This document shows, piece by piece, positions 54,846 through 63,723 of a stretch of 64,000 nt of DNA. The stretch's first letter is position 1. The number at the start of each line of letters is the position of its first letter. Position numbers and translations under genes: made by a program. The notes beneath the pieces are model-generated. The model was not told the origin of the DNA, ran no database searches, and saw only the letters and a program-made list of their open reading frames with translations. Origin of the DNA: CAVYGM01 sp963768025 (lineage in GTDB: Bacteria > Bacteroidota > Bacteroidia > Cytophagales > Spirosomataceae); the NCBI GenBank assembly GCA_963768025.1, contig CAVYGM010000042.1, positions 1 to 64,000 on the forward strand, given 5' to 3'.

Positions 54846-55146
54846 TTAGGGGTTTGTCTTTTTGAATTTGGATGCATTACTTCATCACTATCCTGACTTT
54901 CCTACGCCGTTAGTGTAACAGAATGTATGCTATTCAACCTACTCATTTGTAGTAGTCTAAATAGTTGGATTCTCTTTGCAATGTATTTTCCTCGTAGGGG
55001 TAGTACATATCTTTCATAGAATACAATTCCAACGGATCAGGATAAGTAGCAATAATTTATATAACCATTTGATTTTCAATAAAATAATAATATCATACAT
55101 TTAAGTACACTACCTTGAATGTACCTTTGGGAGTTCTGGGATGCGG
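54846..55146. other. AT-rich intergenic region without a protein gene
   Basis: No open frame with family features. A TTTG near 55072 lies 19 bases before TATCATAC, a poor match to the Bacteroidota promoter on the plus strand. It points toward the hairpin at 55147-55184, so a short untranslated RNA of about 90 bases is possible but unproven. Confidence 0.3.
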
Positions 55147-55184
55147 CGCTCCACTTAACTAGATGATGTTAAATGGAGCGTTTT
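55147..55184 (+). terminator. Hairpin terminator with no plus-strand gene upstream
   Basis: CGCTCCA and TTAAC at 55147-55159 pair with GTTAA and TGGAGCG at 55168-55180 (one mismatch), followed by TTTT. No plus-strand protein gene precedes it within 3 kb, so it may end a small RNA. Confidence 0.5.
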
Positions 55185-55199
55185 AGTATATATTAGACA

Positions 55200-55237
55200 C
55201 AAAAAAACCGCCAAATCGGGCTGATTTAGCGGTTTTT
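55200..55237 (-). terminator. Terminator after the tRNA-Arg gene
   Basis: AAAACCGC and AAATC arms (55204-55216) pair with GATTT and GCGGTTTT (55223-55236), with one mismatch, flanked by A and T runs. It lies directly after the 3' end of the tRNA on the minus strand. Confidence 0.7.
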
Positions 55238-55238
55238 G

Positions 55239-55312
55239 TGGTCTCGTAGGGATTCGAACCCCAAACCTCCTGATCCGTAGTCAGGTGCTCTATCCAATTG
55301 AGCTACGAAACC
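55239..55312 (-). tRNA. tRNA-Arg (anticodon ACG)
   Basis: The minus strand folds as a cloverleaf. Acceptor stem GGTTTCG pairs with CGAGACC (one G-T pair), with discriminator A. The D arm is TAGCTCAATTGGATAGAGCA, and the anticodon stem CCTGA/TCAGG holds loop CTACGGA, giving anticodon ACG. The T arm contains GGTTCGAATCC. The 3' CCA is not encoded, as is common in Bacteroidota. A perfect terminator follows. It reads CGN arginine codons after A34-to-inosine editing. Confidence 0.95.
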
Positions 55313-55404
55313 ATCGATATGGAATCGGACTGCAAAAATAGAGGTTGGGCCGGATTCTACCAAATACTATTCAGCTATTTTTATAAAAATAAATCAATCA
55401 GCCA

Positions 55405-56184
55405 TCAACGTCCCTGATACTCAGGCTTTCGTTTTTGCAGAAAAGCCATAATCCCTTCGCCGGCATCGCGCGTTTCGCTCAATGTATCCTGTCCTTCGGC
55501 TTCTAAGTTCAGCATGGTTTCTAAGTCGGAGTACACCGAGCGGTTCAACGCCTGCTTCATGGCACCGATGGCGCGAGTGGGCGCGGAGACGTAGTAATGG
55601 AGTACTTCTTCCGTGGCCCTGTCCAGCTCGGGGGTGGGTACGCTGCGCTGCACCAGGCCAAGTTGGGCGGCTTCGGGGCCATACACCCGGCGACCGGTGG
55701 AGGCCAGCTCAAAGGCTCTGCCTGTACCAACCAACCGGGGCAGAAAGAAGGTAGAGCCCGCGTCGGGCATGAGGCCAATGTTGACGAAGATCTGGGATAG
55801 GTAGGCCTCGTCCGACGCGATCACCACATCGCAGGCCAGCGCCAGCGAGCATCCGGCTCCAGCGGCTACGCCATTGAGGCGGCATACTACGGGCTTGGGG
55901 ATGCGGCGAAGGGCCAGGATCATGGGATTATAGCGGGTACGCAGGGCATCGCCCAGGCTGGTAGCCTCTCCCAGGCCCGCTTTGAGGTCGGCACCGGAGC
56001 AAAAGGCCTTGTCGCCCGCCCCGGTGAGGAGGAGTACCCGTACGCTGGCATCGGCTTCGGCGGCGGTGACGGCTTCGGTGATTTCGCGAATCAGATCGGG
56101 GCTGAGGGCATTGTACACCTGGGGGCGGTTGAGGGTAATACGGGCTATGCCTCCGGATACTTCATAAAGTAGGTTCTCGTACAT
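55405..56184 (-). CDS. Enoyl-CoA hydratase/isomerase family protein (PaaG-like)
   Basis: Intact, 259 residues. Crotonase fold: ITLNRPQVYNALSPDLIREI, the first oxyanion-hole strand FCSGADLKAGLGEA and the second, RLNGVAAGAGCSLALACDVV. Then comes IGLMPDAGSTFFLPRLVGTG, whose Asp without the hydratase Glu pair resembles PaaG-type epoxyphenylacetyl-CoA isomerases. It ends ETRDAGEGIMAFLQKRKPEY, also typical of that group. No other phenylacetate genes are nearby, so the exact acyl-CoA substrate is open. It starts 28 bases after the PAP2-like gene on the same strand, so rpoN, the PAP2-like gene and this one may be co-transcribed. Confidence 0.85.
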   Translation of the reverse strand: MYENLLYEVSGGIARITLNRPQVYNALSPDLIREITEAVTAAEADASVRVLLLTGAGDKAFCSGADLKAGLGEATSLGDALRTRYNPMILALRRIPKPVVCRLNGVAAGAGCSLALACDVVIASDEAYLSQIFVNIGLMPDAGSTFFLPRLVGTGRAFELASTGRRVYGPEAAQLGLVQRSVPTPELDRATEEVLHYYVSAPTRAIGAMKQALNRSVYSDLETMLNLEAEGQDTLSETRDAGEGIMAFLQKRKPEYQGR

Positions 56185-56212
56185 GCTGGATCGGGATTGG
56201 AAAGGGAAGTGC

Positions 56213-56914
56213 CTAGAAAAGCAAAAATACCGCCGCTATACTGATCACCAGGCCCAGGCTCAGGCCAGCGCTGATTTGAGCGGGCGTGTGGGCATTCAGG
56301 TGCAGTCGGGCGCTCATGAGCACACCGGCAATCAGAATAGCGGCCAGGAAGGGATAAAACAGGCTGGTGTTGCCATAGCGCAGAAATATTCCCCCTATGG
56401 CACCCAGACAGCCCCCGATACCGGTAGCATGGGCGCTGATTTTCCAGCGCAGACTTATGAGAGCCACCAGGGCTATTGAGAGGGTGATGCTGCCCAGAAT
56501 GATGGATATCTGGGGGGCAAGCTCGCTGATAGGTTGCAGTTGCCACCCGAATAGGTAGGTACTGAACGTGTACAGTAGAGTGGTAGTGAGGTAAGGAAGC
56601 CGACGATCGCGCAGGGTGTCCAGGTACAGGCTTTTGACAAAGCCCACCCGGTAGAAATAGAATACCAGCAACGCCGGAGCCAGGAAGGTGTTTAGAAACA
56701 GGAGCAGCAACAGACTTCCCTGAGCAGACAATCCCAACATGCTGACCCCCAGGAGTTCGGGGGAGAGTACAAACAAAACCCCGAAAAGGTAAGTGGGCAT
56801 CAGAAGCGGATGCAACACGATTGATAAGAAAACGGCAAGGCGGGTAATCAATGCACCGGGTAAAGTTTTGTGAGATTGATCAGCAAAATTAACCCGCAAA
56901 AAAGAAAGGAACAA
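56213..56914 (-). CDS. PAP2-like membrane protein
   Basis: Intact, 233 residues, seven hydrophobic segments (for example LAVFLSIVLHPLLMPTYLFG, GSLLLLLFLNTFLAPALLVF, ISIILGSITLSIALVALISL, FYPFLAAILIAGVLMSARLH, SAGLSLGLVISIAAVFLLF). LRWKISAHATGIGG and ARLHLNAHTPAQISAGLSLG match phosphatase motifs 2 and 3 of PAP2-type enzymes. The first motif (KxxxxxxRP) is only DTLRDRRLPY, so catalysis is not certain. It lies between rpoN and the crotonase gene on the same strand with short gaps. Confidence 0.65.
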   Translation of the reverse strand: MFLSFLRVNFADQSHKTLPGALITRLAVFLSIVLHPLLMPTYLFGVLFVLSPELLGVSMLGLSAQGSLLLLLFLNTFLAPALLVFYFYRVGFVKSLYLDTLRDRRLPYLTTTLLYTFSTYLFGWQLQPISELAPQISIILGSITLSIALVALISLRWKISAHATGIGGCLGAIGGIFLRYGNTSLFYPFLAAILIAGVLMSARLHLNAHTPAQISAGLSLGLVISIAAVFLLF

Positions 56915-56942
56915 CGATTGTTTTTATTTATGAAAATAGTAC

Positions 56943-58400
56943 TCAGATTTGCTTCCGGAGCCGAGCAACGGGGATGTTGAGTTGCTCGCGGTACTTGGCT
57001 ACCGTCCGGCGGGCAATGTTGTACCCTTTTTCGTTCAGCATTTTTTCCAGTTTGTCATCCGAGAAGGGCTTCCGCTTGGGTTCCAGCTCGATCAATTCTT
57101 TCAGGATATTCTTCACCTCGCGGCTGCTGGCATCTTCGCCCGAATCCGTGGCGATGCCCTCAGAAAAGAAATATTTGAGTGGATAAAGGCCAAAATCGGT
57201 TTGTACGCACTTGCTATTCGCTACCCGCGACACCGTGGACACATCCATGCTGATCATCGTAGCAATGTCTTTCAGAATCATAGGGCGCAACTTGGTTTCG
57301 TCCCCGGCCTGAAAAAACTCGTACTGATACTTCAGGATGGCATTCATCGTGCGCAACAGGGTAGCTTGCCGCTGCTTGATCGCATCAATAAACCACTTGG
57401 CAGAATCAAGCTTTTGCTTAACAAAGGCGGCCGTTTCACGAATGTGCAGGTTGGATTTGTCACTCTTGCTGTAGGTATCGAGTGTTTCGGCAAACACCCT
57501 GTTTACGCGCAATTCGGGAGCGTTGCGGGCGTTAAGCGTTACTTCCAGGGTACCATTGTTGCTATTCAGGACAAAATCAGCCGTAAGATAATACGACAGA
57601 TCCCCCTCGCCTTCCACCGATCCCGGCTTCGGATTTAGTTTGGTAATCAGCGAAAGCACATCGAACGTTTCCTGCGGGTCTATGTTCAGGCGCTTTTGTA
57701 TTTTTTCGTAGTGTTTCTTTGAAAAATCTCCAAACTGATTTTTTATGACCTCAATGGCGAGTTGAACCGTTGCATTCGATTTGTTTTTGCGGTACAGCTG
57801 CAGCAAGAGGCACTCTTGTAAGGTTCTGGCTCCGATACCGGCCGGTTCAAGCGATTGAATTTTCATCAAAACCGATTCCAGTTCGTCCTCGGTGGTATAA
57901 ACCCCCTGCGTAAATAGCAGGTCGTTGGAAATGGATTTGAGGGATCGCCGCAGGTAACCATCACTCTCGATACTACCAAGCAGGTAAAGTCCCAGGGAGG
58001 ACTCGGTTTCGGTAAGGTACAGGAAACCAAACTGTTGAAAAAGACTATCGTGAAGGCTACTCAGACTAGCCACCTGAAACTCCCGGTCGTCGTCGTTGTT
58101 GAAAACCCCGTCACCCTGCATCTTGTACCCGTTAAGCTCATCATGATTCAGGTAGGTGTCCAGGTCGAGGTCTTTGTCTAGATTTTTTCCGTAGTCTTCC
58201 TCGTTGGAAATATACTCAGCTAATGGAATCTCTTCTAGCTCCTCTGGTGCTATGTCCTCTTCCAGGGCAGGATTTGCTTCTAATTCTAGCTTGATACGGG
58301 CATCCAGCTCTGCGGTTGGTATCTGCAGCAGCTTGATGAACTGAATCTGTTGTGGGGATAGCTTCTGTAGAAGACCCTGGGTTATTATCAGCTTTTGCAT
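56943..58400 (-). CDS. rpoN: RNA polymerase sigma-54 factor RpoN
   Basis: Intact, 485 residues. Region I at the N-terminus is LIITQGLLQKLSPQQIQFIK, LLQIPTAELDARIKLELEAN and PALEED. An acidic stretch follows (about 50-110). The core-binding domain has SIESDGYLRRSLKSI and LEPAGIGARTLQECLLLQL, a helix-turn-helix reads KDIATMISMDVSTVSRVANS, and the RpoN box is ARRTVAKYREQLNIPVA. It directs transcription from -24/-12 promoters with enhancer-binding ATPases. The start lies opposite asnS across a 458-base spacer. Confidence 0.95.
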   Translation of the reverse strand: MQKLIITQGLLQKLSPQQIQFIKLLQIPTAELDARIKLELEANPALEEDIAPEELEEIPLAEYISNEEDYGKNLDKDLDLDTYLNHDELNGYKMQGDGVFNNDDDREFQVASLSSLHDSLFQQFGFLYLTETESSLGLYLLGSIESDGYLRRSLKSISNDLLFTQGVYTTEDELESVLMKIQSLEPAGIGARTLQECLLLQLYRKNKSNATVQLAIEVIKNQFGDFSKKHYEKIQKRLNIDPQETFDVLSLITKLNPKPGSVEGEGDLSYYLTADFVLNSNNGTLEVTLNARNAPELRVNRVFAETLDTYSKSDKSNLHIRETAAFVKQKLDSAKWFIDAIKQRQATLLRTMNAILKYQYEFFQAGDETKLRPMILKDIATMISMDVSTVSRVANSKCVQTDFGLYPLKYFFSEGIATDSGEDASSREVKNILKELIELEPKRKPFSDDKLEKMLNEKGYNIARRTVAKYREQLNIPVARLRKQI

Positions 58401-58858
58401 AGCTTAGTAAATATTGGTCATAAGCACGTCTAATTTTTTGAATCTTCCCCTCCTTCTACCCTTCTATTCCCAAAAAAGAAACCTTTCATAACAAGAGTAA
58501 TGCCAAAAATAGGATTTATTGGCAATATAAGTCAAAATATATTAAATAATTATATTTATAACCGCTACCTAATTTATTCATATAACCTCGCCTATACTCA
58601 TTGGGTTGCTATACTACTCCATGACACTCTAGACACTATACGCAGGCTTAGGTGCCCCTAAGGCCCATAACCCCTATTTCATCCTAGGTTTTCGTGACCT
58701 AATTCGTATTTTTGTGCCCTGATTTGGTAAAGCTGAATCGGATTGAAAATAAATATTATCGGTGACAAATTTTATTAAATTTTCCGGAAAAACAAGCTTT
58801 TTAAAAAAAATAACTAAAAGACACAATAATTTAATTTTACAAAAAATAACATACGAAA
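58401..58858. other. Divergent spacer between rpoN and asnS
   Basis: AT-rich, no gene. It should carry both promoters. On the plus strand TATTTTTG at 58707-58714 fits the -7 consensus TAnnTTTG, but lacks a TTTG at the right distance. Two small hairpins (TGCCAA/TTGGCA near 58501-58524 and CTTAGG/CCTAAG near 58648-58664) are present, too short to interpret. Confidence 0.4.
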
Positions 58859-60310
58859 ATGGGGCCGATTCAGATCAAAAATATTCTAAACAGTTCTTCC
58901 ATAGGCGAGCCGGTCGAAATCAAAGCTTGGGTTAGGACGAAACGGGAGAGCAAAAATGCGATATTCATCGCTTTGAACGATGGCTCAACGATCCATAATA
59001 TACAGGCAGTGGCCGAACCCGGTCAGTTCCCAGAGGCAACCCTACGACTTGTTACGACGGGTTCCTGCCTAAAAGTAACAGGTACCCTGGTGGAGTCTAT
59101 GGGGGCTGGCCAGACTGTGGAAGTAAAAATACAAGAGTTACATATATTTGGTACAGCCGATCCAGATAAATACCCATTACAGCCTAAGAAACATTCACTC
59201 GAATTTTTGCGGGAGATCGCCCACCTGCGGCCCCGTACCAACACGTTTTCGGCTATTCTCCGGATTCGCCACGCCCTGGCTTTTGCCGTGCATACCTACT
59301 ATAATGACAACGGATTCTTCTATTTGCATACTCCGGTCATCACAGCATCGGATGCCGAGGGAGCCGGAGAGATGTTTCGCGTCACTACCTTAGACATGAC
59401 GAATCCGCCCCGCAACGAAGCCGGTAAAATTGATTATCGGGAGGATTTTTTTGGTCGCGAAACCAACCTTACCGTATCCGGCCAACTGGAAGGGGAACTG
59501 GGAGCAATGGCACTTTCCAAAATTTATACGTTTGGCCCCACATTTAGAGCCGAAAACTCCAATACAACCCGGCACCTGGCAGAATTCTGGATGATTGAGC
59601 CCGAAATGGCGTTCTTTGAGCTGGAAGACAACATGAATCTGGCCGAGGATTTTGTGAAATCCGTGATTGGCTACGCCCTGGAACACTGCGCCGATGATCT
59701 GGATTTTCTGGAAAAACGGCAGGCTGAGGAAGAGAAGAGCAAACCCCAAAATGAGCGCTCCATGCCGCTCCTGGAAAAACTTCGCTTTGTGGCGGACAGT
59801 CCTTTTGAGCGCCTGACCTACACCGAAGCTATTGAGATTTTGACCAAGTCAAAACCACACAAGGAGAAGAAATTTCAATACCATGTGGAATGGGGCATTG
59901 ACCTGCAAAGCGAGCACGAACGCTACCTGGTGGAGAAACACTTCAAAAAACCCGTGATTCTGACCAACTACCCCCGGGCTATCAAGTCTTTCTATATGAA
60001 GGTAGACGAGCAACTACCGGGCGTTCCCGGCCCAACGGTTCGGGCGATGGACGTCCTTTTCCCCGGCATCGGCGAAATCATTGGGGGCAGTCAACGCGAA
60101 GACAATTACGAGGTTTTGCTGGAGCGCGTTCACGAGGTGGGCATCGATCCCGAAAACCTGTGGTGGTACCTCGAAACCCGTCAATTCGGCACCGCCCCGC
60201 ATTCCGGCTTTGGCCTGGGATTTGAGCGACTCGTGCAATTTGTGACCGGTATGGGTAACATCCGCGACGTGATCCCCTTCCCTCGCTACCCAAAAAGCGC
60301 TGAATTTTGA
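58859..60310 (+). CDS. asnS: Asparaginyl-tRNA synthetase
   Basis: Intact, 483 residues. The N-terminal OB-fold anticodon-binding domain (VEIKAWVRTKRESKNAIFIA, LNDGSTIHNIQAV) is followed by the class II core. Motif 1 is near FFYLHTPVITASDAEGAGEM, motif 2 is TFRAENSNTTRHLAEFWMIE and motif 3 is GFGLGFERLVQFVTGMGN. It ends VIPFPRYPKSAEF. The family-typical RHLAEFWMIEPE and the absence of a GAD insertion mark AsnRS rather than AspRS. It charges tRNA-Asn. Confidence 0.95.
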   Translation: MGPIQIKNILNSSSIGEPVEIKAWVRTKRESKNAIFIALNDGSTIHNIQAVAEPGQFPEATLRLVTTGSCLKVTGTLVESMGAGQTVEVKIQELHIFGTADPDKYPLQPKKHSLEFLREIAHLRPRTNTFSAILRIRHALAFAVHTYYNDNGFFYLHTPVITASDAEGAGEMFRVTTLDMTNPPRNEAGKIDYREDFFGRETNLTVSGQLEGELGAMALSKIYTFGPTFRAENSNTTRHLAEFWMIEPEMAFFELEDNMNLAEDFVKSVIGYALEHCADDLDFLEKRQAEEEKSKPQNERSMPLLEKLRFVADSPFERLTYTEAIEILTKSKPHKEKKFQYHVEWGIDLQSEHERYLVEKHFKKPVILTNYPRAIKSFYMKVDEQLPGVPGPTVRAMDVLFPGIGEIIGGSQREDNYEVLLERVHEVGIDPENLWWYLETRQFGTAPHSGFGLGFERLVQFVTGMGNIRDVIPFPRYPKSAEF

Positions 60311-60427
60311 TTTTGGGTACAAGGGCAAAAGGTGAGGGGTCAAAGGTAGATGAGCTGCATTCACTCTTGATAATCTATTATTTTTTCTATTACCCAACTG
60401 ACCAATAACCAATTTATCAATCCCCCT

Positions 60428-61513
60428 ATGTACGCCACCCTGATTATTTTCCTGCTGATGGTACCCGGCTTCGTCGTAGTCGGGGTGTACCTGGAGCGTA
60501 AAGTTTCGGCTTTCATTCAGGACCGCATGGGGCCCATGGAAGTAGGAAAATGGGGATTGTTGCAGCTGATTGCCGACCTGCTCAAACTATTACAAAAAGA
60601 AGACATCGTCCCCAAAGCCGCCGACAAGTGGTTGTTTCTGGGAGCTCCGTTTGTTATTTTTGCGGCCGTATTTGCGGCCTACGCGGTGCTTCCGCTGGCA
60701 CCGGGCCTGAGCGGTTCGGGCGCCGCGGTGGGAGTGTTCTACCTGCTTACGATCGTGTCGGTGGATGTGATCGGCATCCTGATGGCCGGCTGGGGCTCCA
60801 ACAACAAGTATGCACTTTTCGGGGCAATGCGCGCCGTGGCGCAAATCGTCTCGTACGAGGTACCCCTGGGACTTTCGATTCTGTGCGTTGTCATGCTCTC
60901 CCAAACGCTCGATCTGCAGGCGATCAGTTTTCAGCAGGGTATTTATTCCAGCGAGCCCGTCTACCTTTTTGGACTAAAAGGATTGGCCCTGGACGTTACC
61001 CACATAGGCGGGTTTTTGAGCTGGAATATCATCCGAAATCCGTTTTTACTCATCGCCTATCTTGTGTTCTTTATAGCTTCACTTGCCGAGTGTAACCGCG
61101 CCCCGTTTGACCTACCGGAAGGAGAGTCGGAGCTGGTGGGAGGCTTCCATACCGAATACTCCGGTATGAGGTATGCTCTTTTGATGCTATCGGAATACGG
61201 AATGATGCTGCTGGTTTCGCTGCTCGGGGCGGTGCTTTTTTTGGGTAGCTGGAACACCCCCCTCCCCAATCTGGGGCCCGTCCGCCTGGCCGACTGGACC
61301 AGTGGCGAGCCGGGCACGGTGCTGGGCTACGCCACCGGAGCATTTTGGCTTCTGACCAAAGCCCTGCTGGCGGTGCTGGTACAAATGTGGGTCCGCTGGA
61401 CCCTCCCCCGCCTGCGGGTAGACCAACTCATGTATCTGGGCTGGAAGGTTCTTACGCCCGTAGGACTGGTGCTGTTCTTTGTTTCGGGGGTGTGGCGGTT
61501 GCTGGGCGTTTGA
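60428..61513 (+). CDS. nuoH: NADH-quinone oxidoreductase subunit NuoH
   Basis: Intact, 361 residues, about eight membrane helices. Conserved loops are GVYLERKVSAFIQDRMGPME, LLQLIADLLKLLQKEDIVP, YEVPLGLSILCVVMLSQTL, AECNRAPFDLPEGESELVGG and FHTEYSGMRYALLMLSEYGM. These form the quinone-entry site and the E-channel of complex I. No other nuo genes are adjacent, so the complex is encoded in scattered groups. Its leader carries ACCAATAACCAA words like those beside araD. Confidence 0.95.
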   Translation: MYATLIIFLLMVPGFVVVGVYLERKVSAFIQDRMGPMEVGKWGLLQLIADLLKLLQKEDIVPKAADKWLFLGAPFVIFAAVFAAYAVLPLAPGLSGSGAAVGVFYLLTIVSVDVIGILMAGWGSNNKYALFGAMRAVAQIVSYEVPLGLSILCVVMLSQTLDLQAISFQQGIYSSEPVYLFGLKGLALDVTHIGGFLSWNIIRNPFLLIAYLVFFIASLAECNRAPFDLPEGESELVGGFHTEYSGMRYALLMLSEYGMMLLVSLLGAVLFLGSWNTPLPNLGPVRLADWTSGEPGTVLGYATGAFWLLTKALLAVLVQMWVRWTLPRLRVDQLMYLGWKVLTPVGLVLFFVSGVWRLLGV

Positions 61514-61629
61514 CAAAAAAGCAGGCAATCGTATTATTTATGCCGTGCTTTCACACAAAACAAACCGTTCTTTGGTTATAGAAATGTAAATTGACTTTTT
61601 AATCAAAACCTGTACTACCTATCTTACTT

Positions 61630-62397
61630 ATGAAGAAGCATTTATTTGTGTATCTCGTTCTGTTTTGTGCTGTGACCAGCCTGGCTGTGGCCCAAAAAAC
61701 ATCCAACCCACCAGCCCAGGGTTTTAATATGACGGGCTCCGACCCCAAGGCCGTTGCCTTGGCCGATGAAGTAATGGATGCTATGGGTGGGCGAAAAAAC
61801 TGGGATAATACCCGGTACATTACCTGGAATTTTTTTGGAAACCGTCGGCTTACCTGGGACAAATGGAATGGCGACGTGCGGATTGACTACCTTAAGGCTG
61901 ACCAAACCACCTTGCTCAATGTCAATACCGATAAAGGACGCGTGATGAAAAATGGCCAGGAACTTACTCAGCCCGATTCGGTGGCCAAGTACGTAAAACA
62001 AGCCAAAAGCGCCTGGATCAATGACTCGTACTGGTTGCTGATGCCCTATAAGCTGAAAGATTCGGGCGTGACCCTTAAGTACATGGGGGCCGAAAAGACC
62101 GAAGACGGAGCCAACGCGGAAAAAATTCAGCTTACTTTTGAAAATGTAGGCGATACCCCCCAGAACAGGTACTATGTATGGATTAGCCCCGAGTCGCATA
62201 TGGTGACCCAATGGGCGTATTTTGCCAAGAATGACAACGAGAAACCAAACTTCATCAATCCCTGGAAAACCTACACAAAACAGGGAAAGGTGATGATTTC
62301 GGGAGATCGGGGACAGCGGCAGATCACGGATATTGCTGTTTTTAACAAGCTGCCCAAATCCGTTTTTGAATCATTCGAAAAACCTACGTTACAATAG
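61630..62397 (+). CDS. LolA-like/outer-membrane lipoprotein-sorting-like exported protein
   Basis: Intact, 255 residues. The signal peptide KKHLFVYLVLFCAVTSLAVA is cleaved near AQK. The mature part begins with LADEVMDAMGGRKNWDNTRY and WNFFGNRRLTWDKWNGDVRI, then a run of curved strands (LKYMGAEKTEDGANAEKIQL, TWAYFAK-like), the half-barrel pattern of LolA/LolB-type or DUF6503 proteins. Its lipid or lipoprotein ligand is unknown. It is a single gene between nuoH and hemH. Confidence 0.65.
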   Translation: MKKHLFVYLVLFCAVTSLAVAQKTSNPPAQGFNMTGSDPKAVALADEVMDAMGGRKNWDNTRYITWNFFGNRRLTWDKWNGDVRIDYLKADQTTLLNVNTDKGRVMKNGQELTQPDSVAKYVKQAKSAWINDSYWLLMPYKLKDSGVTLKYMGAEKTEDGANAEKIQLTFENVGDTPQNRYYVWISPESHMVTQWAYFAKNDNEKPNFINPWKTYTKQGKVMISGDRGQRQITDIAVFNKLPKSVFESFEKPTLQ

Positions 62398-62564
62398 AGG
62401 GATTGGGGCCAGCGAATCGTTATAGTATCCGGCCCTAGGCTGGTATGCCTCTCCATCCATCAAAACTTTTTTGTGAAATAGCGATAAGCAGGCAACCATT
62501 TTCTCTTACAACAAACTATAAAAAGGCTACGAGCGATGAGCTACCAGCCAGAAGCTATTTACCC

Positions 62565-63629
62565 ATGAATACCCAATCGTTGAAAGCACCTGCACCGACA
62601 CTTCCTAAAACAATAGGAAAAACAGGTGTGCTGATCGTAAACCTGGGCACCCCAGACAGCCCTGCTACTCCGGATGTACGCAAGTACTTGCGGGAGTTCT
62701 TAATGGACGGACGGGTGATTGACATTCCCTATGTGTCGCGCTGGATGTTGATCAACTTGATTATCGCCCCTTTTCGTGCTCCCAAATCGGCCAAGGTGTA
62801 CAAGGAGCTATGGACCGAGGAAGGCTCTCCTTTGAAAACCAACGGGTACGCCGTGGAGGGTATGCTTCAAAAGGCCCTGGGTGACCAGTATGTGGTGAAA
62901 CTGGCCATGCGCTACCAAAGCCCCAGCATCGAAAGCGGCCTGGCCGAGTTACAGAAATTGGGCCTTTCCAAAATCACCGTTATTCCCTTCTTCCCCCAGT
63001 ATGCCTCCGCCTCGTCGGGCTCTGTGTATGAAGAAGTGATGCGGGTGCTGGCTACCTGGCAGGTGCTGCCAGAGCTTCGGTTTGTAAGCCGGTTTCTGGA
63101 TCACCCCAAATTCATTGAAGGATTTGTGCGGTTGGGAAAGAAATACCTGACGCAAAGGTCTTACGACCACGTGTTGTTTAGTTATCATGGCTTGCCCGAG
63201 CGGCAAATCCTGAAAGGCGACGTGACGAATAACCAGTGCAAATTGGGCGGTTGCTGCGATACGCTCAACGAGCACAACCAGTTTTGTTACCGCGCGCAGT
63301 GCTTTGAAACCACCCGGCTTTTGGTAAAAGAGCTGGGCCTGGCCGAAGGCACGTATACCACCGCTTTCCAATCACGCCTGGGCAAAACACCCTGGATAAA
63401 ACCCTACACTGACGAAGTCATCAAAGAGCTCGTCGGGCGGGGCGTGAAGAGCGTGCTGGCTTTTTCGCCCTCTTTCGTTTCGGATTGTCTCGAAACTACC
63501 ATCGAGATTGGGGACGAGTACAAGGAATTGTTTGAAGAAGCAGGAGGAGAACACTGGCAATTGGTGGAGAGCCTGAACGACAGCGACATTTGGGTAGAAA
63601 CGCTGGTAGATTTGGTAAAGGAAGCATAA
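62565..63629 (+). CDS. hemH: Ferrochelatase HemH
   Basis: Intact, 354 residues from MNTQSLKAPAPTLPKTIGKT; an in-frame start 120 bases upstream would add an unlikely basic tail. Type I ferrochelatase: VLIVNLGTPDSPATPDVRKY, YLREFLMDGRVIDIPY, PLKTNG, VIPFFPQYASASSGS, the catalytic His in FSYHGLPERQILKGD and the Glu region TAFQSRLGKTPWIKPYTDE, then FSPSFVSDCLETTIEIG. It inserts ferrous iron into protoporphyrin IX, the last step of haem synthesis. A Cys-rich stretch GGCCDTLNEHNQFCYRAQCF suggests the [2Fe-2S]-type loop or a metal site. Confidence 0.95.
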   Translation: MNTQSLKAPAPTLPKTIGKTGVLIVNLGTPDSPATPDVRKYLREFLMDGRVIDIPYVSRWMLINLIIAPFRAPKSAKVYKELWTEEGSPLKTNGYAVEGMLQKALGDQYVVKLAMRYQSPSIESGLAELQKLGLSKITVIPFFPQYASASSGSVYEEVMRVLATWQVLPELRFVSRFLDHPKFIEGFVRLGKKYLTQRSYDHVLFSYHGLPERQILKGDVTNNQCKLGGCCDTLNEHNQFCYRAQCFETTRLLVKELGLAEGTYTTAFQSRLGKTPWIKPYTDEVIKELVGRGVKSVLAFSPSFVSDCLETTIEIGDEYKELFEEAGGEHWQLVESLNDSDIWVETLVDLVKEA

Positions 63630-63663
63630 ACTGAACGAATCCATCCCTTTTTTGATTTATTAT

Positions 63664-63700
63664 AAAGCCTTGCTCCTTCCATTGAGGTAGCGAGGCTTTT
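63664..63700 (+). terminator. Terminator after hemH
   Basis: AAAGCCTTGCT (63664-63674) pairs with AGCGAGGCTTT (63689-63699) with one G-T pair around a 14-base loop, followed by TGTTTT. It lies 35 bases after the hemH stop. Confidence 0.65.
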
Positions 63701-63723
63701 GTTTTAACCAATACCAACATACC

